In this document: positions 9,396 to 17,520 of the stretch, one piece after another
Layout: each line of letters starts with the position of its first letter
Position numbering within the stretch: position 1 is the first letter of the stretch
Source of the DNA: an uncultured Roseobacter sp.
Lineage (GTDB): Bacteria > Pseudomonadota > Alphaproteobacteria > Rhodobacterales > Rhodobacteraceae
Length of the DNA stretch: 64,000 bases
Assembly (NCBI RefSeq): GCF_947495025.1
Contig: NZ_CANLXG010000001.1
Span: 868,001-932,000, forward strand
Direction: 5' to 3'
Program-made: the position numbers and the translations under genes
Notes under the pieces: generated by a model
Seen by the model: only the letters and a program-made list of their open reading frames with translations
The model's database searches: none
Told to the model about the DNA's origin: nothing

Positions 9396-10111
9396 CCGGC
9401 TTTGTTTCCTTTGTGGGCTCGGGCCCGGGCGATCCTGAGCTTCTTACTCTCAAGGCGGTGGACCGCCTCAGACGCGCTGATGCGGTTTTGTTTGACGACC
9501 TGTCGTCGGGCCCGATCCTGACCCATGCCCGGCCGGGTGCGGATCTTGTGGGTGTCGGCAAGCGCGCGGGCCGCCCCTCACCACGTCAGGATCACGTCAG
9601 CCGGCTGCTGGTCGACTATGCGCGTGAGGGCGGCAGAATCGTGCGCCTCAAGTCCGGAGACAGTGGCCTCTTCGGGCGGCTGGAAGAGGAGCTCGTGGCC
9701 CTGCGTGATGCAGGCATCGAATACGAGATAATTCCCGGCGTTCCCTCTGCCTTTGCCGCTGCCGCCGCCTGCGGTATCCCGCTGACGCGCCGCCTGACGG
9801 CACGCCGCGTACAGTTCGTCACCGGGCATGATGCCAGCGGTGCCCTGCCCGGGGATCTGGACCTTGCGGCACTCGCAGACCCTACGGCCTGTACCGTTAT
9901 TTTTATGGGCAAACGCACCTTTCCGGCGCTGTGTACGGCCTTGACCGACAGAGGCCTGCCAGCAGACACCCCGGCCATCCTGGCCGAAGCTGTGGGCACA
10001 CCGGAACAGCAGGTAACACGCAGCACCGTCGCGGAACTGTCCGCCAGCCTGTCACAGGACATCGGGTCGAAACCTGCCCTTATTCTTTATGGTCCGCTTG
10101 CCGGCATCTGA
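9392..10111 (+). CDS. cobA: Uroporphyrinogen-III C-methyltransferase CobA
   Basis: Methylates uroporphyrinogen III at C-2 and C-7 to precorrin-2, the entry step of the B12 branch. The 239-residue protein has the signature FVGSGPGDPELLTLKAVDRL, LKSGDSGLFGRLEEE and IIPGVPSAFAAAAACGIPLT. It is a stand-alone SUMT without the CysG dehydrogenase domain. The ATG at 9392 overlaps the cobB stop (ATGA). It is the last gene of the long cob operon; the riboswitch and a second transcription unit follow. Confidence 0.95.
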   Translation: MTGFVSFVGSGPGDPELLTLKAVDRLRRADAVLFDDLSSGPILTHARPGADLVGVGKRAGRPSPRQDHVSRLLVDYAREGGRIVRLKSGDSGLFGRLEEELVALRDAGIEYEIIPGVPSAFAAAAACGIPLTRRLTARRVQFVTGHDASGALPGDLDLAALADPTACTVIFMGKRTFPALCTALTDRGLPADTPAILAEAVGTPEQQVTRSTVAELSASLSQDIGSKPALILYGPLAGI

Positions 10112-10179
10112 GTTCGCGGACGAGACATCTGAGGTCGCCTTTGGTCTTGTACGGCAAAGCGCACCTGTTATGGTTAAAT

Positions 10180-10340
10180 TGCTTTCGGTGCTGCGGCATG
10201 CAGCTGAATAGGGAACCGGGTGAGAGGCCCGGACTGCCCCCGCAACTGTAAGCGGTTAGCGCAATGGAAAACCACTGGTCTGTCTGACTGGGAAGGCCGG
10301 CGCGCAACGACCCGCAAGTCAGGAGACCTGCCGAAGGTCA
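10180..10340 (+). promoter_or_regulatory. Cobalamin (AdoCbl-type) riboswitch
   Basis: The leader between cobA and the CbiM-like gene carries the core consensus of cobalamin riboswitches in order: TTTCGGTGCTGCGGCATGC at the 5' end, GGGAACCGGGTGAGAGG, the highly conserved CTGCCCCCGCAACTGTAAGC, a B12-box-like ACCACTGG, and ACCCGCAAGTCAGGAGACC at the 3' end. Binding of cobalamin is expected to lower expression of the downstream CbiM-like permease. The edges are approximate. This is a strong match by pattern; no folding was computed. Confidence 0.93.
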
Positions 10341-10350
10341 GATTTAACGC

Positions 10351-10385
10351 CGGGGCCACCGGCCCCATGCTACCGGAGGGGTAGC
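10351..10385 (+). promoter_or_regulatory. Two hairpins in the riboswitch expression platform
   Basis: Just 3' of the riboswitch core are two small inverted repeats. A GGGGCC/GGCCCC hairpin spans about 10352-10366, and GCTACC-GGAGG-GGTAGC spans 10369-10385, a perfect 6-bp stem whose loop is GGAGG. There is no U-run, so a transcription terminator is not supported here. A translational or mRNA-processing role is possible. The probable ribosome site for the next gene is AAAGGA, about 8 nt before the ATG at 10406. Confidence 0.5.
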
Positions 10386-10405
10386 AAACACAGAAAGGAC
10401 TACCC

Positions 10406-11083
10406 ATGCATATCGAACCCGGTATCGTCGATGGCGCAAAGATGGCTCTCGCGTATACAACAGCCGCCGGTGCAGCAGCCTACAGCGCCAGGCTGGCAGT
10501 CGAGGACCTCGGCCGCAGCAACATCGTCTCTTTTGCCGGCCGTGCCGCGATGGCGACAATCGGCGTTTTCATTTTCTTTGAGGTACTTCCGCACTTCCCT
10601 GTTGGCGTCTCCGAAGTTCACTTCATCCTGGGCACCACGCTCTTCCTGCTGATGGGCGCAGCACCCGCAGCGATCGGTCTTGCGCTCGGCCTGCTGATCC
10701 AGGGGACGTTCTTTGCGCCCACCGATCTGCCGATGTATTTCGTGAACGTCACCACACTGCTGGTGCCGCTTCTGGCGATTACAGCACTGTCCAGACGTCT
10801 GATCCCCGAGGACCGCGCCTATGTTGATCTCAGCTATGCGCATGTCCTGAAACTTTCGGCAATGTATCAGGGCGGCGTTATCGCATGGGTCGCCTTCTGG
10901 GTCTTTTACGGTCAGGGCGTCACTGTGGACACATTCGCATCGGTTGGCACGTTTGCGGCGGCTTACGCCCTTGTGCTTCTGATCGAGCCGGTTGCCGATC
11001 TGGCAGCTCTTGCCGGTGCCAAGGCGATCCGCGGCGCATCTGCTGCCGGCCTCTTCACGCAGCGCCTCTACAACGCCGCCTGA
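10406..11083 (+). CDS. CbiM-like cobalt permease (energy-coupling factor S-component type)
   Basis: Probable inner-membrane cobalt uptake protein related to CbiM. The 225-residue product begins Met-His (MHIEPGIVDGAKM), matching the family's metal-coordinating N-terminus. It has about six hydrophobic segments and the motif FPVGVSEVHFILGTTLFLLM with conserved His, near residues 68-88. It is directly downstream of the cobalamin riboswitch, which links it to B12 demand. No CbiN, CbiQ or CbiO gene follows, so the ATPase module must be elsewhere or the protein works alone; this cannot be settled here. A terminator follows immediately. Confidence 0.82.
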   Translation: MHIEPGIVDGAKMALAYTTAAGAAAYSARLAVEDLGRSNIVSFAGRAAMATIGVFIFFEVLPHFPVGVSEVHFILGTTLFLLMGAAPAAIGLALGLLIQGTFFAPTDLPMYFVNVTTLLVPLLAITALSRRLIPEDRAYVDLSYAHVLKLSAMYQGGVIAWVAFWVFYGQGVTVDTFASVGTFAAAYALVLLIEPVADLAALAGAKAIRGASAAGLFTQRLYNAA

Positions 11084-11095
11084 AACAGCTGATCA

Positions 11096-11129
11096 GACCC
11101 GGCACCCACACAGGGCGCCGGGTCTTTTT
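11096..11129 (+). terminator. Rho-independent terminator after the CbiM-like gene
   Basis: A stem GACCCGGC / GCCGGGTC with a short loop region is followed by TTTTT, 13 bases after the stop of the permease gene. This separates the riboswitch-controlled permease from cobF, although some readthrough to cobF is possible. Confidence 0.85.
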
Positions 11130-11146
11130 GCGTCCGGAGTTCTGAG

Positions 11147-11887
11147 ATGATCAAAGATCTGTGGCTGGTCGGCATCGGTACGGGTTCTCCGGTCCATCTC
11201 ACGCTAGAGGGGCGCAGCGCACTCAGAGATGCCGCAGCGATCCTGCTGCCGCGCAAAGGTCCGGGCAAGGATGATCTCGCAACTCTGCGCGCCAGCCTGC
11301 TGGCCTCGACCGGCTCCGGGGCGGCGGTCCTGCCTTTTGACATGCCCGTGCGCGACGAAAGCCTGCCCTATCTGGAACGGGTGGAACGCTGGCATGACGA
11401 AATCGCCGAAATATGGCAGCAGACCCTGCGGGAGACGACAGTCGACGGACCCGTTGCCCTGATGGTCTGGGGTGATCCCGGCCTTTATGACAGTACCCTG
11501 CGGATCGCACAGCGCCTGACCCCCGTACCGGCCCTGCGTGTGGTGCCTGGCATCACGGCTCTGCAGGCACTGACCGCCGCCCACGCCGTGCCTTTCAACA
11601 CAATAGACGGCGCGGTGACGATCACAACCGGTCAGCAGCTGCGCGAAAACGGCATGCCAGTCGGGTCTTCCTCTGTCTTTGTCATGCTCGATGGCCAGTG
11701 CAGTTTCCGTCAGGCCCGGACCGATGACTGCTATATCTGGTGGGGCGCCTTTCTGGGGATGCCAGAACAGGTCACGCTGGCCGGCCCGGTTTCAGAAACA
11801 GCTGATCAGATCGTCGCGCTGCGGGCGGCCGAGCGGGCCCGCCACGGCTGGATCATGGACACCTACCTGCTGCGCCGACCGGGCTGA
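11147..11887 (+). CDS. cobF: Precorrin-6A synthase (deacetylating) CobF
   Basis: Methylates precorrin-5 at C-1 with loss of acetate to give precorrin-6A, an aerobic-pathway-specific step. The 246-residue protein starts with DLWLVGIGTGSPVHLTLEG and contains MVWGDPGLYDSTLRIA and VVPGITALQALTAAHAVPFN, matching CobF. A GGAG lies 8 nt before the ATG. It is separated from the main operon by the riboswitch, the permease gene and a terminator, so it may have its own promoter or depend on readthrough. Its last 25 bp overlap the end of a convergent hydrolase gene. Confidence 0.94.
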   Translation: MIKDLWLVGIGTGSPVHLTLEGRSALRDAAAILLPRKGPGKDDLATLRASLLASTGSGAAVLPFDMPVRDESLPYLERVERWHDEIAEIWQQTLRETTVDGPVALMVWGDPGLYDSTLRIAQRLTPVPALRVVPGITALQALTAAHAVPFNTIDGAVTITTGQQLRENGMPVGSSSVFVMLDGQCSFRQARTDDCYIWWGAFLGMPEQVTLAGPVSETADQIVALRAAERARHGWIMDTYLLRRPG

Positions 11888-12615
11888 GAGGTGTCATTGC
11901 CCAGAAAATCCAGCACCAGCTGACTGAAAATGCCGGGTTTCTCCAGATGCACAGCGTGGGCACAGCCGGGAACCACGGCCAGCCTGGCATCGGGGATTTT
12001 GCGCCAGAGCTCTTCGACCTGCGCCCACTGATAGGTCCGGTCGCCATCTCCCCACAGGATCAGCGTCGGAGCTGCGATGTCCTTCAGCCAGTCTGCGCCA
12101 TCCCAGGCATCCATGGCTGTCAGTCCGCCCTGAAACGCCAGCAGACCGGTACGTTCTGCAATCTCCGCACATGCCGGGTATTCTGCCGCCGCCTCGCGGT
12201 CTTCAAACCAGGTTGCTGAAATACGCCTGGCGCTAGCCTGAATGCCCTCAGATTCCGCGCGCGCCTTGCTTTCTGCAATGGTCTCGAACCGCCCCGGCAA
12301 GCGCCCCCGCGGACCCGTTCCATACAGGACCAGCCGGTTCACCCGCCGGGGTTCAAGGCGGATCATCTGCTGAACGATCATTCCGCCCATCGAATGCCCC
12401 AGCAGGTCAAACTGACCGATGCCCGCGGCATCCAGACCTGCCAGCACATCTTCGGCAAACCCGTTTACAGATGTCACCGCCGGAGACCGGTTGCGCGCCC
12501 CGAAACCCGGCAGATCAACGGCAAAGACTTCCCGCCCGGCACTGAAGGCCGGTATCTGGTGCTGCCACTGGGCGCTGCCGCCCATGAAACCATGCACCAG
12601 GACCAGTGGGATCAT
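11863..12615 (-). CDS. Alpha/beta-fold hydrolase
   Basis: A 250-residue cytoplasmic hydrolase of the alpha/beta fold. It shows the oxyanion-hole motif LVHGFMGG near the N-terminus, the nucleophile elbow LLGHSMGGMI (Ser near residue 95), an acid residue in LILWGDGDRTY and the catalytic His in CAHAVHLEKP. Its start overlaps the stop of the betaine-type permease gene by 4 bp, so it belongs to that operon and may cleave an ester or lactone precursor of the transported compound. The substrate cannot be read from the sequence. It converges with cobF with a 25 bp overlap. Confidence 0.85.
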   Translation of the reverse strand: MIPLVLVHGFMGGSAQWQHQIPAFSAGREVFAVDLPGFGARNRSPAVTSVNGFAEDVLAGLDAAGIGQFDLLGHSMGGMIVQQMIRLEPRRVNRLVLYGTGPRGRLPGRFETIAESKARAESEGIQASARRISATWFEDREAAAEYPACAEIAERTGLLAFQGGLTAMDAWDGADWLKDIAAPTLILWGDGDRTYQWAQVEELWRKIPDARLAVVPGCAHAVHLEKPGIFSQLVLDFLGNDTSQPGRRSR

Positions 12616-14168
12616 TTACGCTGACCCTGAACAATCCGGTCGAGGATCATCGCACAGAAGAGGATTGAGAAGCCCGCGAGGATACCCTGACCGACGTTTG
12701 CATACTGCAACGCCTCCAGAACATCCTCGCCAAGCCCCTTGGCCCCGATAAGCGAGGCCACAACGACCATTGCCAGTGAGAGCATGATCGTCTGGTTGAT
12801 CCCGGCGCGGATAGAAGGTGCTGCCAGCGGCAGGTCAACCTTCGTCAGAAGGTACCATTTGTTGGCCCCGAAACTGATCGCCGCTTCGCGCACACTTTCC
12901 GGCACACCACGCAGACCGAGAACCGTCAGCCGGACAACAGGCGTGCCGCCAAAGATCATCGTCACCACGACCGCTGCCGGTTTGCCAACGCCGAAAAACG
13001 CGATTACCGGTACCATAAAGACAAAGGCGGGCATGGTCTGCATGAAGTCCATGATCGGCTGGATAAAGGAATAAAACCTCGGTCTGCGGGCCGCAAACAT
13101 GCCCAGCGGAATGCCGATGGCAATCGACAGACAGGCTGCTGTTCCCAGCAGCGCGAGCGTTGTCATCGCCGCTTCCCAAAAGCCCAGAAGCCCCATGTAG
13201 GACAGAAAGGCGCCCGAATAGATCGCCGTCCTGATACCCGCCGTCAGCCATGTCAGCAGAACGATCAGACTGGCGATTACGATCCAGGGTGTCTGAACCA
13301 GAATGACTTCCAGCGCATCCAGGAGCCCCCGGATACCGAAGGTCAGCACGTCAAAAAAGGCTTCGCTGTTGCGCACACACCAGGCGATGAAGTCTTCGAC
13401 CCACTGAATGCCCGTCAGGCGGATATTGGGATCTGTCGGGAACTCGCTGAGCAGCGAGAAGCGCCCCGGAAAGCTGTAGTGTATCATTGCCGCTGTCACG
13501 ATCAGCGCCATGAAAACCGCACTGAAAACGATCTCCCGCACTGGCATGGCCGAGCGGATGGTACGGTCGGACAACCAGTCAGAGAACCGCCCCTCGAGCG
13601 CCCAGTTGGCGACGACAGCCTGAATTGCCTTGGCCACCACAAGGATGGCCAGACCTGTGAGGGCGATCCCGGGGCCTTCTGCGGCCATGGCTTCGGCTTC
13701 GGCGCGGATGCCGCCGATGTTGGCCTCCAGCGACTCCACCGTGCGGGTATAGACATCCACCTTGTCCGAGTTGGCTTCAATCGCTGCTTCAAGCTGCCTG
13801 CGGCGGAGATCCAGTGTTCCTTCGATCGAGGCGATACGTGCCATAGCATCAGCTGCCAGGTCCCCGAAAAGCCCACGGGCAATCTGCACCAGAGCCAGAG
13901 TTTCAAGGATCAGAAACGGCAATGCCCAGGTCCACAGCCCACGCGCACCAAACCAGACAGGACCAAAAATGCCCGCCATGAGGTTGAACGTCGCGGTAAA
14001 TCTTGAGGATTCGCCGATCCTGTCGAAGTTGGCGATGTAATAATCCGGACTGGTTCTGACAAACGTCCGGATGTTTTCGCGCCGCTCTTCAGCATAGGCC
14101 AGAGCCGCTTCGCTCTCGGTGTCTTCCAGCGGGTTTACACCATGCGGATTCACATCTGAGGTGCTCAT
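12612..14168 (-). CDS. Glycine-betaine/proline-type ABC transporter permease with extended N-terminus
   Basis: Inner-membrane permease of an OpuA/ProW-type importer. The C-terminal half (about residues 280-515) is a normal binding-protein-dependent permease with several membrane spans and the EAA-type loop VPESVREAAISFGANKWYLL. The N-terminal half is unusually long. It has a soluble start, two hydrophobic stretches, then a charged segment (about residues 110-165) with coiled-coil character (LRRRQLEAAIEANSDKVDVY), then further membrane segments. At 518 residues it is clearly longer than typical ProW (about 280-350). It overlaps the ATPase gene by 4 bp upstream and the hydrolase gene by 4 bp downstream. 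Confidence 0.9.
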   Translation of the reverse strand: MSTSDVNPHGVNPLEDTESEAALAYAEERRENIRTFVRTSPDYYIANFDRIGESSRFTATFNLMAGIFGPVWFGARGLWTWALPFLILETLALVQIARGLFGDLAADAMARIASIEGTLDLRRRQLEAAIEANSDKVDVYTRTVESLEANIGGIRAEAEAMAAEGPGIALTGLAILVVAKAIQAVVANWALEGRFSDWLSDRTIRSAMPVREIVFSAVFMALIVTAAMIHYSFPGRFSLLSEFPTDPNIRLTGIQWVEDFIAWCVRNSEAFFDVLTFGIRGLLDALEVILVQTPWIVIASLIVLLTWLTAGIRTAIYSGAFLSYMGLLGFWEAAMTTLALLGTAACLSIAIGIPLGMFAARRPRFYSFIQPIMDFMQTMPAFVFMVPVIAFFGVGKPAAVVVTMIFGGTPVVRLTVLGLRGVPESVREAAISFGANKWYLLTKVDLPLAAPSIRAGINQTIMLSLAMVVVASLIGAKGLGEDVLEALQYANVGQGILAGFSILFCAMILDRIVQGQRK

Positions 14169-15220
14169 GATACTTCCGTTCCTTCAATCACAGTGCGCAG
14201 AAGGTCAGCACGGGTAATGACACCAACATCCCTGCCGCCGTCTTCCACCAGAATGGCGCTGCTGTTGTCGATTGCCAGATTGATCAGCGTGCTGAGGTTT
14301 TCGCCCTCGTTGACCCGGGGCGCATCCGCCGGCAACGGACCATGTGTGGCCACGTATTCGGCGATCGGCTTCATTACCGCATGGGCGCGTACCACCTTGA
14401 GGCGGGATATCCCCGCGACGAAATCCGCCACATAGTCATCGGCCGGGTTCATCACGATATCTTCGGCCGTCCCGATCTGAACGACCTTTCCATCGCGCAT
14501 GATGGCAATCCGGTTCCCGATCCGCACTGCCTCATCAAGGTCATGCGTGATAAAGATTGTGGTTTTCTTCAGGATTTTGCTGAGGCGGATAAACTCATCC
14601 TGCAACTGCCGCCGGATCAGCGGATCCAGCGCCGAGAACGGCTCGTCCATGAGCAGAACATCCGGATTGGCGGCCAGAGCCCGGGCCAGTCCGACGCGCT
14701 GTTGCATACCGCCGGAAAGTTCGTGCGCAAACTTCGACCCCCAGGCACCAAGCTCCACGATATCGAGGATCGCTGCCGCCTGACGCATGCGCTCGTTTTT
14801 GCTGACCTGCCGGATTTCCAGCGGCATCGCCACGTTGTCGAGCACAGATCTGTGCGGCATCAGCGCAAAGTTCTGAAAAACCATACCGATCTTGTTGTTC
14901 CGGAAGGTCTGCAGTTCCTGTGTCCCCAGCGCCATGACGTCGGTGCCTTCGATCTCGATCTTACCGTCTGTTGGTTCCAGAAGGCGGTTGAAATGGCGCA
15001 CCATGGTCGATTTCCCACTGCCCGACAGCCCCATGATACAAAAGATCTCGCCCCTGTTCACAGACAGGCTGACATCGGCCACACCAACCACGCAGTTGTA
15101 TTCGGCCAGCACCTCGGCTTTGCTCAGCCCCCGGTCACGGATCGCCTGCAGCGCGATTTCAGGCTTTGCACCAAAAATCTTCCAGACATTTGAGATTTTG
15201 ATAACGGTGTCGTCGCTCAT
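14165..15220 (-). CDS. Glycine-betaine/proline-type ABC transporter ATPase (ProV-like)
   Basis: ATP-binding subunit of the same importer, 351 residues. It has an intact Walker A (GLSGSGKST), Q-loop (MVFQNFALMPH), signature (LSGGMQQRVGLARAL), Walker B (VLLMDEPFSALD) and H-loop (ITHDLDEA). The C-terminal region, about residues 275-351, resembles CBS-domain sequence (SAILVEDGGRDVGVITRADLL), as in OpuAA/ProV proteins where it senses ionic strength or nucleotides. Residues 15-45 carry the ProV-like extension before the first strand. It lies between the binding-protein gene and the permease gene in the same operon. Confidence 0.93.
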   Translation of the reverse strand: MSDDTVIKISNVWKIFGAKPEIALQAIRDRGLSKAEVLAEYNCVVGVADVSLSVNRGEIFCIMGLSGSGKSTMVRHFNRLLEPTDGKIEIEGTDVMALGTQELQTFRNNKIGMVFQNFALMPHRSVLDNVAMPLEIRQVSKNERMRQAAAILDIVELGAWGSKFAHELSGGMQQRVGLARALAANPDVLLMDEPFSALDPLIRRQLQDEFIRLSKILKKTTIFITHDLDEAVRIGNRIAIMRDGKVVQIGTAEDIVMNPADDYVADFVAGISRLKVVRAHAVMKPIAEYVATHGPLPADAPRVNEGENLSTLINLAIDNSSAILVEDGGRDVGVITRADLLRTVIEGTEVS

Positions 15221-15319
15221 GACTGACCTTCTCTTCCATCATGCAGGGTGAGACCGGATCGGCAGAGAGGCGGGCCCGGCAAGGCGCCGGACCAGCCAGT
15301 TTTCAGTCAGATCCGCGGA

Positions 15320-16285
15320 TCAAAGGCCCAGCCAGGCGTCGACACGCTCCGGGTTTGCCTCAACCCATTCGCGCGCCACTTCTGCCGGATCACGACCATT
15401 GCCGCTGATTTCATAAGCGAAACCAGAGACATCATCCGCGGTCAGCGAAAAGTTGGCAAAGAACTCCGCAATCGCAGGGGACCGTTCCGGGAGCGAGTTC
15501 GACCATGCAATCTGGACGTTCTTCAGTGCGTCTTTGGTTGCAACTGAAGACTTCTCGTACCAGTCCGCATCATCCGATGGCTGCACCATCACATACTTGG
15601 CCGGATCAAACGTCGGTTCGCTCAGCATCTCAACGTCGAACTGGAACCAGATCGCATGCGGCTTGTAGCAATAGAACGCATAACCCTCATCCTTGGCGAT
15701 GGAGTCCTTTACGCGGGCTGTTTTTACGCTTTCCTCTGCGCGCACAGGCTCAATGAAGTCGAGCAGGCCGTAATCCCGTACCTTGACCTCGTTCACATTT
15801 GCGGAGGCCCAGCCCGGCGCACCGATCCACATCTCGCCTTTGCCGTTGCCATCGCTGTCCATCAGCGCGGCGACATCCGGGCGGCCCAGATCGGCAATAT
15901 CCGTGATGTTCTGCGCCTCGGCAAAGTTTTTGGACACGCAGAAGCCCTGGTTGCCTTCGTACGGGTTGGAGGACAGGGTCACAGTACCGGCCTCGTCCAC
16001 ATACTTTTTGGTAAAGCTTTCCTGGTTTGGCAGCCAGACATCAGGGTGTACGTCGATGTCGCCTTTGCCCTGATCCATGGCCTGGAAAATGGTGGCATTG
16101 TTGCCGGGCACCATTTCGGCTTTGCCGCCAATGCGCATTTCCACAACAGCCGCCAGAAGGTGCGCGATCGCCTGAGCGCCGGTCCAGGACGGCACGCCGA
16201 TCTTAACTTCCTCTGCCGCAAGCGCCGGTGCAGCGCCCAGCGCGAGCGCCGCCGTTGCTGAAATCAGTGTTTTTCTCAGTGACAT
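15320..16285 (-). CDS. Glycine-betaine-type (OpuAC family) substrate-binding protein
   Basis: Periplasmic ligand-binding subunit of 321 residues. A clear signal peptide is visible at residues 1-23 (basic start, hydrophobic core, ALA-type cleavage site). The mature part has the OpuAC pattern KIGVPSWTGAQAIAHLL, DVHPDVWLPNQ and CYKPHAIWFQFD, with many Trp/Tyr residues able to form an aromatic box around a quaternary or zwitterionic amine. The ligand could be betaine, choline or a sulfonated amino compound; context with the cysteate-lyase-like gene suggests the last. The gene is followed by a 99-bp gap before the ATPase gene, often seen where the binding protein is made in excess. Confidence 0.92.
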   Translation of the reverse strand: MSLRKTLISATAALALGAAPALAAEEVKIGVPSWTGAQAIAHLLAAVVEMRIGGKAEMVPGNNATIFQAMDQGKGDIDVHPDVWLPNQESFTKKYVDEAGTVTLSSNPYEGNQGFCVSKNFAEAQNITDIADLGRPDVAALMDSDGNGKGEMWIGAPGWASANVNEVKVRDYGLLDFIEPVRAEESVKTARVKDSIAKDEGYAFYCYKPHAIWFQFDVEMLSEPTFDPAKYVMVQPSDDADWYEKSSVATKDALKNVQIAWSNSLPERSPAIAEFFANFSLTADDVSGFAYEISGNGRDPAEVAREWVEANPERVDAWLGL

Positions 16286-16319
16286 TTAGGTTCTCCTTGT
16301 TGGTCGTTTTTTTGGTTTC

Positions 16320-17414
16320 TTATTCTGTGTAGCCCGGCAGATCGAAAGTGTCCGGGTAGCCGAAGAGCGCTGCACTGCCTCCAGTATGCAAAAAGACAAT
16401 ATTTTCCATATCGCCAAAATAGCCCTTCTGGACGAGATCAATGAGTCCATCGAGGCCTTTGCCCGAGTAGACAGGATCGAACAGCAGACCTTCGGTCGTC
16501 GCCAGAAGGCGGAGTGCATTTTTCATACCTTCGGTGGGCAACCCGTATCCGGGTCCGACATAGCCGCAGTCGGCGCGGACTGAGCTGCGGTCAATCTGCA
16601 GCCCCGTACCCAGATAGTCAGCGGTCCGCTGTGCCAGATCGAACACCATCTGTTCCTGCTTTTCCTGCGGTGCGCGCACACCGATCCCCAGCAGATGAAT
16701 TTCGCTCTGCAATGCGGCGAGGCCGGCAACAAGGCCCGCCTGTGTGCCCGAGCTGCCGGTCGCATGGACCAGCGCGTCAATTCTCAGGCCCATGTCCACG
16801 GACTGCTCGGCCAGTTCACGCGCGCAGTTCACATAGCCAAGCGCTCCGATGGGATTCGATCCGCCGCCCGGAATGATGTACGGACGTCTGCCGTCGGACA
16901 TCAGCTTTTCAGCCAGCGCCTCCATCTCTGCATTCATGTCCGTGCCATCACCACGTTTTGAGACAGTCGCGCCGTGCAGCCGGTCCAGCAGGACGTTGCC
17001 ATTCAGATTGTAGCCGGGGTCGTTGTACCCGGTTCTGTCCTCGAGCAGGATATGGCATGCCATGCCCAGTTTCGCAGCAGCCGCAGCGGTCTGACGCGCA
17101 TGGTTCGACTGTGTGGCCCCCTGCGTGACAATCGTGTCTGCCCCTTGTTTCTGAGCATCCGCCATCAGGTACTCCAGCTTGCGGGTCTTGTTCCCGCCAG
17201 AGGATAATCCAGTACAATCATCGCGCTTCACCCAGATGCGAGGCCCGCCCAGGATCTCACTCAGACGGTCCATCGGTTCCAGCGGCGTTGGCAGGTGCCC
17301 CAGCCGCACCCGCGGATACTTGGCCAGAACAATTGACAGTTCTTTGGCCAGACCCGTCGTAAGTCCGGGTGCCACAGCACCGGAAGTCTCTGTCATCACA
17401 CCTTCATCACTCAC
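16320..17414 (-). CDS. cuyA: D-cysteine desulfhydrase / L-cysteate sulfo-lyase family PLP enzyme
   Basis: PLP-dependent enzyme of the ACC deaminase/D-cysteine desulfhydrase family. [20 protein letters not shown] contains the PLP Lys (residue 76 from the chosen start), followed by [21 protein letters not shown] and a Gly-rich [11 protein letters not shown] phosphate loop. In Roseobacter relatives the close homologue CuyA is an L-cysteate sulfo-lyase (pyruvate + ammonia + sulfite) that had been annotated as D-cysteine desulfhydrase. I favour that role but cannot prove it from sequence. The GTG at 17414 is chosen because GGGAGG lies 8 nt upstream. It is first in an operon with a betaine-type importer and opposite a LysR regulator. 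Confidence 0.75.
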   Translation of the reverse strand: MSDEGVMTETSGAVAPGLTTGLAKELSIVLAKYPRVRLGHLPTPLEPMDRLSEILGGPRIWVKRDDCTGLSSGGNKTRKLEYLMADAQKQGADTIVTQGATQSNHARQTAAAAAKLGMACHILLEDRTGYNDPGYNLNGNVLLDRLHGATVSKRGDGTDMNAEMEALAEKLMSDGRRPYIIPGGGSNPIGALGYVNCARELAEQSVDMGLRIDALVHATGSSGTQAGLVAGLAALQSEIHLLGIGVRAPQEKQEQMVFDLAQRTADYLGTGLQIDRSSVRADCGYVGPGYGLPTEGMKNALRLLATTEGLLFDPVYSGKGLDGLIDLVQKGYFGDMENIVFLHTGGSAALFGYPDTFDLPGYTE

Positions 17415-17492
17415 GCCGAAAATCCTCCCTGGGCATTCAGCCAAAGCCTGCCCAATAGCAGATTGGAAAAAAAGTGCTTTTATCTTAGGCTG

Positions 17493-17511
17493 GCCATACA
17501 GATTGTATGGC
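17493..17511. promoter_or_regulatory. Candidate LysR-type operator
   Basis: A perfect inverted repeat GCCATACA-GAT-TGTATGGC lies in the divergent promoter region between the cysteate-lyase-like gene and the LysR gene, 10 bp before the LysR start. It contains the T-N11-A arrangement common to LysR sites. Its position fits autoregulation of the LysR gene and control of the divergent operon. Confidence 0.6.
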
Positions 17512-17520
17512 TGAAAGGTG

